DNA from: Chitinophagaceae bacterium
GTDB lineage: Bacteria > Bacteroidota > Bacteroidia > Chitinophagales > Chitinophagaceae
Direction of reading: 5' to 3'
NCBI GenBank assembly: GCA_023251255.1
Contig: JAHEZD010000027.1
Span: 28,028 to 69,501, forward strand
DNA: 41,474 nt
Below the pieces are notes generated by a model. That model was not told the DNA's origin. It saw only the letters and a program-made list of their open reading frames with translations, and did no database searches. Position 1 is the first letter of the stretch. Each line of letters begins with the position of its first letter. Shown piece by piece: positions 8,342 to 14,011 of this stretch. A program made the position numbers and the translations under genes.

Positions 8342-9521
8342 GTATGGCATCCTTTTTTTATTGATTACCTTATTGGTGGGCAGGGCAGGGGCACAGCCTG
8401 GCATGGCTGGCAATGTGCAGTTGTCCATTAAGGGAAACCTGTCGTTGGACTCGCTCACCAGCTTGGTGCATGCAAGCACAGGGGTGCGTTTCTCCTTCAA
8501 TTCCGTAAAGGTGAAGGGCAGCAAGCTGATTTTCTTCCCGCAGGGCAGGTATACCGTACGCCAATTGCTGCAGCATGTGCATGCCACCACGGGGCTCTAC
8601 TATTTTCCGTACAAGAAGTATTATATTTTCCAGGATAATCCACCCAAGCCTGCGCCAGTTGCCATTGCCCCAGCGTCCCCAAAAACAGTACGGTCAAGGG
8701 TAGCCATGGTACAGCATGCTCCGGTTAAGAAGCAGGCAGCAAAAAAGCCAACATCAGCAGCACCAACCGGTAGCCCAGGGATGGTACCGATAGTGGAACG
8801 GCCAAGCCCACCAATGGTAATGGTACTGCCCAAGGATACATTGGTACATGCACCAGGCACCCTTCAACCAGTAACCACTGTGCCAATGGACACTTCCACA
8901 CCTGCACCGCTCAAGGTGGAGGCTCCGCCACAAAAAAAGGACAATCCTGTTAAAGGGGAGGGAAGTGCCAGTAACAGCCTTTTCCATTTCCAAACAGGCT
9001 TTTTTTCAACGGAGGTGCTGTATGCCAATGGGGGCGTTGAAATTGGCATCCGCCCTATACAGGCCCATTTTTCCTTTGCCAGCAATTTTGAGGTAAGTGG
9101 CCCAAGGGTAGGGCTAGGCTCCATCATACGGAACAGGGAGGAAACGCAATGGCAGTTGCAGGCAAGTATATGCTGGTTGAAGCGGACCTTTACAATAGAC
9201 AGTGCTTCATTGCCCACTGTATTCAAAATAAAAGGCCAATTGTATAGTGCAGGTATACAATGGTGCAGGAAACTACAGGGCCATTGGGTGCTTAAAGTGG
9301 GCCTCTCCTATAACCTGCTGCATAGTACCTACTACAATAAGGATGACCAGGAGAGGACCTTAAGTGGGTTTCCCTATTTTGAACAGCAACCCGATAAGGC
9401 CATACACCTGCTGCACCCGCCCTATATGCTCAGCAATAGCTATAGCGATTTTACTACCAGCAATAACAAGACTTGGGTGGGGGCTTGCATTGGTTTTTAT
9501 TATACACTGCATAACCGGTAA
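8325..9521 (+). CDS. STN-domain protein with proline-rich linker and beta-rich C-terminus
   Basis: GTG at 8325 is favoured because it gives a clean signal peptide (RVAIRYGILFLLITLLVGRAGAQ); it lies inside the end of the FecR gene. The 398-residue product then has an STN (secretin/TonB short N-terminal) domain (SLDSLTSLVHASTGVRFSFN ... TVRQLLQHVHATTGLYYFPYKKYYIF). A Pro/Ala/Val/Thr-rich linker of about 140 residues follows, then a C-terminal domain of alternating aromatic/hydrophobic strands ending in a WVGACIGFYYTLHNR segment that looks like the last strand of a small beta-barrel. STN domains normally sit in front of a TonB-dependent receptor and touch FecR. Here the receptor barrel and plug are absent, so this may be a stand-alone sensor partner for the upstream FecR. 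The barrel prediction is by eye. Confidence 0.75.
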   Translation: MRVAIRYGILFLLITLLVGRAGAQPGMAGNVQLSIKGNLSLDSLTSLVHASTGVRFSFNSVKVKGSKLIFFPQGRYTVRQLLQHVHATTGLYYFPYKKYYIFQDNPPKPAPVAIAPASPKTVRSRVAMVQHAPVKKQAAKKPTSAAPTGSPGMVPIVERPSPPMVMVLPKDTLVHAPGTLQPVTTVPMDTSTPAPLKVEAPPQKKDNPVKGEGSASNSLFHFQTGFFSTEVLYANGGVEIGIRPIQAHFSFASNFEVSGPRVGLGSIIRNREETQWQLQASICWLKRTFTIDSASLPTVFKIKGQLYSAGIQWCRKLQGHWVLKVGLSYNLLHSTYYNKDDQERTLSGFPYFEQQPDKAIHLLHPPYMLSNSYSDFTTSNNKTWVGACIGFYYTLHNR

Positions 9522-9654
9522 TTCCTTATGTGTTGGGCAATCGTAGCCACATTCCTTACAAATGATCTTTGCAGGCAATAAGGGTAGAATAAGTTTGTTG
9601 TGTATTATGGTAAGGGTGGGTGCATGGTGCATACACCTGCAAAACTTATGGCCC

Positions 9655-9771
9655 ATGTACTATAACGAAGAAGAAAGGGACATGCTCATGGCCCGTTTGC
9701 TGCTGCGCATATTGATTATCGGGGCATTGCTGGTAGCAGGCACCATTTTCCTATTGTGCTGGTGCCTGTAA
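9655..9771 (+). CDS. Small single-pass membrane peptide (hypothetical)
   Basis: A 38-codon frame from ATG at 9655 encodes a charged start (MYYNEEERDMLMARLLLR) followed by one hydrophobic helix (ILIIGALLVAGTIFLLCWCL) running to the C-terminus. The frame can be extended upstream to 9562 but that part looks non-coding. It follows the STN gene by 133 bp on the same strand and precedes a strong terminator, so it could be the last gene of the sigma-factor operon. No family is recognised. Confidence 0.4.
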   Translation: MYYNEEERDMLMARLLLRILIIGALLVAGTIFLLCWCL

Positions 9772-9927
9772 TTGGTCTTCCTGCATATTTGTTTCCTTTA
9801 ACCTGAAAATAATAGCGTTAGCCTGCAATAAGCTGAATGTTGAAATTGTAAAGTACGATAGATAGGTTGTCGTTCATGAATGATAGGAGGGTGCCATCAA
9901 ATATAAATAGCTTCTTAAGGGATAGGG

Positions 9928-9960
9928 AAGGTCCTGACCCTTTCAGGTCAGGACCTTTTT
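9928..9960 (+). terminator. Rho-independent terminator of the sigma/anti-sigma/STN operon
   Basis: A perfect 12-bp stem, AAGGTCCTGACC (9928-9939) with GGTCAGGACCTT (9946-9957), a 6-base loop and a following T-run. It is oriented to end plus-strand transcripts. Confidence 0.85.
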
Positions 9961-9976
9961 AATGATAGTCCACTAA

Positions 9977-10180
9977 TTACTCTTCTTCGTATGTCCTATC
10001 GGTTACATTGCTATTGGTCAGTATATTGGCCGGACTGCCCAATACCGCCCCATCAATAACTTCCTGGCCCTGTTCCCCTGTTACCGGAGCCTTCATGGTG
10101 CAGATGGCTCCCGAACCTGCACAGGTATTAGGCCTGACACTTCTTTCTAAGGCAAGTAAGATGCATACTATTTCAAGCAA
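9977..10180 (-). pseudogene. Possible remnant of a small secreted Cys-containing peptide gene
   Basis: The minus strand encodes up to 67 residues with only a TTG start, ending ...RPNTCAGSGAICTMKAPVTGEQGQEV and a Glu-rich tail. The two cysteines followed by a polar C-terminus recall the small exported peptides common in Bacteroidota (DUF6520/NVEALA-like), but no proper signal peptide precedes them. The frame loses its N-terminus next to the XRE/HEPN island, which fits truncation on insertion of that island. This is a weak call; it could also be non-coding. Confidence 0.3.
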
Positions 10181-10207
10181 GCAACTGTACAGATTGACAA
10201 TAACGAA

Positions 10208-10429
10208 TTAGACTTTAAATAAAACAGCAACTTCAACTTCGAGGGCAGCAGCTAATTCAGCAACCGTAACTAGAGTGGGGTTAATTAAGCCTTTTTCCAT
10301 TTGAGCGATTTTACTAAAATCGACCTTGCAGTTATAAGATAGTTGCCTTAGGCTAAGTCCTTTCTCTTCCCTTATTTTTTTAAGATTCCCACCAAACACT
10401 TTCAATATTTCCTTTTCTTCTGCTGCCAT
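10208..10429 (-). CDS. XRE-family helix-turn-helix regulator
   Basis: The 73-residue protein is essentially one HTH_3 domain: LKKIREEKGLSLRQLSYNC (helices 1-2), then KVDFSKIAQMEKGLINPTLV (recognition helix and turn), then TVAELAAALEVEVAVLF. It is divergently oriented to the 195-residue gene at 10569, with a perfect 24-bp palindrome at 10469-10492 between the two starts. The simplest reading is an autoregulating repressor that also controls the divergent two-gene unit; this regulation is inferred. Small stand-alone XRE proteins of this type are common on mobile islands in Bacteroidota. Confidence 0.9.
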   Translation of the reverse strand: MAAEEKEILKVFGGNLKKIREEKGLSLRQLSYNCKVDFSKIAQMEKGLINPTLVTVAELAAALEVEVAVLFKV

Positions 10430-10468
10430 AATGTTATGCAGCGTAAAGTGGATAAAATAATTTAGAGA

Positions 10469-10492
10469 ATTGTGTACTTATAAGTACACAAT
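10469..10492. promoter_or_regulatory. Perfect 24-bp palindrome, candidate XRE operator
   Basis: The half-site ATTGTGTACTTA (10469-10480) is followed directly by its exact reverse complement (10481-10492). It lies 40 bp upstream of the XRE start and 77 bp upstream of the divergent gene start, where an operator controlling both would be expected. Perfect uninterrupted symmetry of this length suggests dimer binding rather than an RNA hairpin. Confidence 0.7.
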
Positions 10493-10568
10493 CATTATAT
10501 TGCAATAGAGAAGCGATGAACTGGGAAGCTAGATAAACTGATGCTCCAAATTATCTTAAAATCGAGCT

Positions 10569-11156
10569 ATGCTTACAAAGACATCAAAAGAAGATTCTCT
10601 ATATGTGGCCTATAAAACAATAGATGAATTCTTTGATAGCTACAGTATACATAATGCTGTAAGACAAATACAAGATGTAATCAAGGCTGCAACAGACAAT
10701 CAACCGTATAAAATGGGGCAAGCTTATGATGTAGTATTTTTATTAGAAAATCTTTCCGCTTTATATAGAGCAGCCTTAGTGATAGGCAATGAAAAAGAAA
10801 AGAAGGTAATTATCAACGCAAGGGAAAATGGTTACCCTCAAATGACCCAACTACAGTATTATGTGAGTACTAACCATGCTAACAATCAATGGAATTGCTT
10901 CCCTCGTTACCTCACTGCAGAACAGTATTTTAATCCGTATAAGGCAATTCAAGAGGCTTTTGTTGAAATACCAATAGATAATTGGGATTCTGTGCTGAAA
11001 GAAATCCAAAGGTATGCACTCAGCGATGAACCCATAGACCTTGAACAGTCTTCATATAATGTGCTTTGCATCCAGCTAGGATTGCAGTTGCTTGTAGAAG
11101 CCTGCCATTTGTTGTATGTGCGTTTAAGATTAGAAAGAAAACAAAAAGAAGAGTAG
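10569..11156 (+). CDS. Hypothetical helical protein, partner gene of the HEPN protein
   Basis: The 195-residue product is predominantly helical and acidic/aromatic, without signal peptide or membrane segment. Visible features are an N-terminal helix pair (YVAYKTIDEFFDSYSIHNAV), a middle segment with QYYVSTNHANNQWNCFPRYLTAEQYFNPY, and a C-terminal helix ending in RLRLERKQKEE. I recognise no catalytic motif or named family. It is the first gene downstream of the palindrome and ends 2 bp before the ATG of the HEPN gene, so the two are co-translated. Codon use is AT-richer than that of the flanking genes, which points to acquisition together with the HEPN gene. It may serve as antitoxin, adaptor or effector partner, but this is unresolved. 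Confidence 0.75.
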   Translation: MLTKTSKEDSLYVAYKTIDEFFDSYSIHNAVRQIQDVIKAATDNQPYKMGQAYDVVFLLENLSALYRAALVIGNEKEKKVIINARENGYPQMTQLQYYVSTNHANNQWNCFPRYLTAEQYFNPYKAIQEAFVEIPIDNWDSVLKEIQRYALSDEPIDLEQSSYNVLCIQLGLQLLVEACHLLYVRLRLERKQKEE

Positions 11157-11158
11157 CC

Positions 11159-12022
11159 ATGTATTATTTGCCTACAGACAATTTCAAAAAGACTGAAAGA
11201 AAAGTTGTTGAACTAATACTACAACTTGCCCCTGTAGAAAAGCTGTACTTACTTGGCCCAAAGTTTTTTCAACAAAGAACCGAGAACATCTTTATGCTCA
11301 CTAAGCCAACAAGTAGTCATACAGGCCATTGCTGGCTATTAGTATTGGTAAAGAATACAAATAAAAGCAACGCTTATTGGCAGGATAAAATTGAAAGTAG
11401 TTGTCAAACAGTGATGCCAATAACAGCGATTGTATTTAATATATCCACGTTTATTAACTGGTTAAGAAATGGGCACCGTTTTGCAATGGCTGTATGGAAA
11501 ATAGCAGTACTCCTCTACGATAGTAACGATACTCAATTGGATAAAGTGATTTGCGAGCAAAAAATGGTAGAAGAGATATGCTCTACACAGTACGTCAAAA
11601 CCGCAAATGAATTTATTGTGGGTGCAGAGTTCTATTTCCAAAGGCAGCAAAACGGAATGTCTGCTTTTATGTTGCACCAAGCAACTGAAAATGCACTACA
11701 CGGGGTACTAAAAGAAAGTACGGGATTGCATATAAATACACATAATCTCGACAAATTGATACGTTACTGTTCCATGACTACATATAGGATAAATGATATT
11801 CTACCAAGGAACAATGAGATAGATAGAAGGTTGTTTAAATTATTGCAGAATGCATATATAGATGCTCGCTATAAAAAGAATGATAGTATTATGAACGATG
11901 AATTGGTAATCTTATTGAATAGGGTAAAAACTTTATGCCAGATGGTAACTTTCCATCTAGCACCTTATAGGAAGATTAAACATAACTCAATAATTGCAGA
12001 ACACTTAGCGACCACATGTTAA
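11159..12022 (+). CDS. HEPN-domain protein with degenerate nucleotidyltransferase-like N-terminus
   Basis: ATG at 11159, 2 bp after the preceding stop, gives 287 residues. The C-terminal half is a HEPN domain: ANEFIVGAEFYFQRQQNGMS, then AFMLHQATENALHGVLKEST, THNLDKLIRYC and finally NAYIDARYKKND. The N-terminal half (KLYLLGPKFFQQ ... GHCWLLVLVKNT ... FINWLRNGHRFAMAVWKIAVLLYD) looks like an MNT-type nucleotidyltransferase fold that has lost the GSx10DxD catalytic motif. HEPN domains are often RNases or adaptors in toxin-antitoxin, abortive-infection and antibiotic-nucleotidyltransferase systems. The canonical RxxxxxH RNase motif is not obvious; a DARYKK segment sits at that place. An adaptor role is therefore as likely as RNase activity. 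The gene lies in an XRE-controlled island. Confidence 0.78.
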   Translation: MYYLPTDNFKKTERKVVELILQLAPVEKLYLLGPKFFQQRTENIFMLTKPTSSHTGHCWLLVLVKNTNKSNAYWQDKIESSCQTVMPITAIVFNISTFINWLRNGHRFAMAVWKIAVLLYDSNDTQLDKVICEQKMVEEICSTQYVKTANEFIVGAEFYFQRQQNGMSAFMLHQATENALHGVLKESTGLHINTHNLDKLIRYCSMTTYRINDILPRNNEIDRRLFKLLQNAYIDARYKKNDSIMNDELVILLNRVKTLCQMVTFHLAPYRKIKHNSIIAEHLATTC

Positions 12023-12075
12023 CCAATTATTCATCATAAAAAACACGCATTATGAGAAAGCTAAAAACAAAGGGT

Positions 12076-12516
12076 ATGAAACAACTGTTTACAGTATTGG
12101 TAATGACAGCATTATTAAGCTGTAGCAAGAACAAGGATGTGCATCAAATGTCCAATCAAAGAACGGACTTCTTTGCTAACGAAAGCGTAGCAGCCAAAAC
12201 GGTACAAACTGCATTGGATAAAAAGAAGAAAGGGGAGAAATTGGAAAAGATAGAAAGCATATCCTACATTGATGGCAAGGATAAAAGCTATGCTTTTATA
12301 TTTTACAAAACAAATATGGGCGGCGGCAACCTTGTTATTGAACGGGGATATGTCAACAATCAACTGATATTGAAAAGCACCACTTGCGAAGGCGAAGAGT
12401 GTACCTGTAAGGTAAAGACCGTTATTGCAAGTAACGGTGAAGTTTCATTAGCATGTTCCTGCAAGTCCTGTTCCATGGTGATTGACAATTTTGCCGATTC
12501 GGAACTGCAGCCTTAA
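12076..12516 (+). CDS. Small lipoprotein with C-terminal cysteine cluster
   Basis: From ATG at 12076 the product has 146 residues (an ATG at 12052 would add 8). The N-terminus MKQLFTVLVMTALLSC is a lipoprotein signal with cysteine in the lipobox position, followed by SKNKD. The mature part is charged and soluble. It ends in a cluster of six cysteines: CEGEECTC, then a hairpin-like KVKTVIASNGEVSLA segment, then CSCKSC. The pattern suggests metal binding or paired disulfides, but no family is recognised. It lies 53 bp after the HEPN gene on the same strand and is followed by a strong terminator, so it may be read from the same transcript, although its secretion signal makes a shared function unlikely. 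Confidence 0.8.
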   Translation: MKQLFTVLVMTALLSCSKNKDVHQMSNQRTDFFANESVAAKTVQTALDKKKKGEKLEKIESISYIDGKDKSYAFIFYKTNMGGGNLVIERGYVNNQLILKSTTCEGEECTCKVKTVIASNGEVSLACSCKSCSMVIDNFADSELQP

Positions 12517-12533
12517 GATGTCTTACTAAATAA

Positions 12534-12576
12534 CCACAAAAAAAGAGTTGCCCTTTGGACAACTCTTTTTTTGTGG
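12534..12576 (+). terminator. Strong hairpin terminator
   Basis: A perfect 17-bp stem (12534-12550 with 12560-12576, core AGAGTTG/CAACTCT) encloses a 9-base loop; A-run and T-run are part of the stem, so it can work on both strands. It ends the island and lipoprotein transcripts. Confidence 0.85.
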
Positions 12577-12702
12577 TTTTAAAAATACATTAACAAAATA
12601 CAGCACCTCTCTTAACACTTTATATACAAATCATTATGCATTTTAGCATTGCCATATGTAATACAAGTAGTAGTATTTTTTAACCATTAAATAGTAACAC
12701 TT

Positions 12703-13269
12703 ATGGCACAGTCCAAAGACAACATCGTCACCCACGGCCTCAGTGGTAAAGTAGGCAACATCCTGGTATTCTCCCAACGCCACGGCAAAACCTTTGTTGG
12801 CAAGGCACCCAAGAAATCCACCAAAGACGACACCCCCGCACAGGAGGCACACAAACTCAGGTTCCAGCGCGCCATCATCTATGGCCAAACAGTCATTGCC
12901 GACCCAGTAGCCAAAGCAGCTTATGAAGCTGCCGCCGAAAACGGGGAGTCCGCTTTCAACGTAGCCGTAGCAGACCTGCTGCAGGCACCAGACATTGACA
13001 GCGTTGACCTTTCAGGTTACACAGGCCAGGTCGGGGAAAAGATCATCATCTTGGCCACGGATGATTTCAAGGTCACATCCGTAACAGTGAACATTTCCAA
13101 TGGAGATGGTACCTTGGTAGAGCAGGGAGCCGCCGTCCTCGGCAACACGGGTCTAAACTGGGTGTACACCACCACGGCCGTCAATCCCAGCCTAAGCGGC
13201 GATAAAATAACCGTGGATGCTACGGATACCCCCGGTAATACAACAGAAAAGGAAACCATCCTCCCATAA
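12703..13269 (+). CDS. Hypothetical protein, DUF6266-like N-terminus with Ig-like C-terminal half
   Basis: The 188-residue product starts MAQSKDNIVTHGLSGKVGNI and continues LVFSQRHGKTFVGKAPKK. The G-x-x-G-K-V-G-N ... GK ... P pattern recalls Bacteroidota DUF6266-type proteins (GxxGKVGxxVxxxxxGK). A helical segment (QEAHKLRFQRAIIYGQTVIA ... AKAAYEAAAENG) follows, then a beta-rich Ig-like half (IIILATDDFKVTSVTVNIS ... DKITVDATDTPGNTTEKE). There is no signal peptide. Base composition is GC-richer than in the preceding island and the codon use is unusually C-ending, suggesting high expression. It is flanked by terminators on both sides, so it is monocistronic. Function is unknown. Confidence 0.75.
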   Translation: MAQSKDNIVTHGLSGKVGNILVFSQRHGKTFVGKAPKKSTKDDTPAQEAHKLRFQRAIIYGQTVIADPVAKAAYEAAAENGESAFNVAVADLLQAPDIDSVDLSGYTGQVGEKIIILATDDFKVTSVTVNISNGDGTLVEQGAAVLGNTGLNWVYTTTAVNPSLSGDKITVDATDTPGNTTEKETILP

Positions 13270-13320
13270 ATAATCCAAGGGCCAAGTTTGAAGCAAGGAT
13301 CAGCACCCCCAAGTACCCCT

Positions 13321-13350
13321 AACTGCCACTATTGTAGTGGCAGTTTTTTT
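13321..13350 (+). terminator. Rho-independent terminator after the DUF6266-like gene
   Basis: A perfect 10-bp stem, AACTGCCACT (13321-13330) with AGTGGCAGTT (13336-13345), a 5-base loop and a following T-run. Confidence 0.88.
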
Positions 13351-13409
13351 GCTGCCAGCAGTCACTAGCAAGGCATAATAATAAGCAACATCATCAAAAA
13401 AAGTAACCC

Positions 13410-13598
13410 ATGCAATTTACTTTCCAGTTAGAGCACGTTCTGCTGTCGCTGCTAGCTGCTGCTCATGAGCTAGGTTGGCGAAAAACTTTAGCCGATGCGA
13501 TAGTTTTATGCTTTCCGTTGAGGATACCAGTGACTAAAAAGCCTGCAAAGATCTGTACCAAAAAATCACTCGCTTATAACACCAACGGACAGTATTAG
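13410..13598 (+). CDS. Doubtful 62-residue ORF
   Basis: An ATG at 13410 after an A-rich stretch opens 62 codons (MQFTFQLEHVLLSLLAAAHE...). The composition is not clearly protein-like: a hydrophobic start, then a Lys-rich tail. No family is recognised. It ends inside a hairpin and may be chance or the remnant of a gene. Confidence 0.2.
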   Translation: MQFTFQLEHVLLSLLAAAHELGWRKTLADAIVLCFPLRIPVTKKPAKICTKKSLAYNTNGQY

Positions 13599-13637
13599 TA
13601 ACAACAAAGCCGCTCGATTGAGTGGCTTTGTTGTTAC
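13598..13637. terminator. Long hairpin at the end of the RHS/membrane-protein unit
   Basis: GTAACAACAAAGCC (13598-13611) pairs with GGCTTTGTTGTTAC (13624-13637); the stem continues inward with one wobble to a GATT loop. It lies 4 bp beyond the stop of the minus-strand membrane-protein gene. The T-run is weak on either strand, but position and stem strength fit a bidirectional terminator. Confidence 0.65.
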
Positions 13638-13640
13638 TAT

Positions 13641-13970
13641 TTATTTTTCCTTTTTGGTCGATTTCAATTGTTTTTCTTTTTCTCCAACTTCTATTTCCTC
13701 AGGATATTCATCAGGCCAGACATCAGGTGTTCCAATTATTCTTGATGCATACCTGGAAGCCCCGTGCTTCCTCCTAACCTTTTCAGCATACAAAACTCCA
13801 ATAATGACAGAGATTGCTGTAATTACTATTGATAGCCATAATAATTTCTCATTGCCGATATAAATAAACAAAGCAATAAGCCCGCCTATACCAACTGGAG
13901 TTATAAAAAACTGAATCCAAAAAATGCCTTCAACTAATGCAGAAAAAACCTTTTTCATAATCATTTTCAA
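13641..13970 (-). CDS. Small two-helix membrane protein, candidate RHS immunity protein
   Basis: The 109-residue product has two transmembrane helices (IFWIQFFITPVGIGGLIALFIYI and LLWLSIVITAISVIIGVLYA) and a charged C-terminal tail (EYPEEIEVGEKEKQLKSTKKEK), probably cytoplasmic. It starts 41 bp after the stop of the large RHS gene on the same strand, which is where polymorphic-toxin immunity genes sit. AT content matches the RHS C-terminal tail rather than the RHS body. No family is recognised; the immunity role is inferred from position only, and a plain membrane protein is the alternative. Confidence 0.72.
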   Translation of the reverse strand: MKMIMKKVFSALVEGIFWIQFFITPVGIGGLIALFIYIGNEKLLWLSIVITAISVIIGVLYAEKVRRKHGASRYASRIIGTPDVWPDEYPEEIEVGEKEKQLKSTKKEK

Positions 13971-14011
13971 TTTAAAAATTGCCGATACCCTCCTTCAAAC
14001 ATAATTCACTT

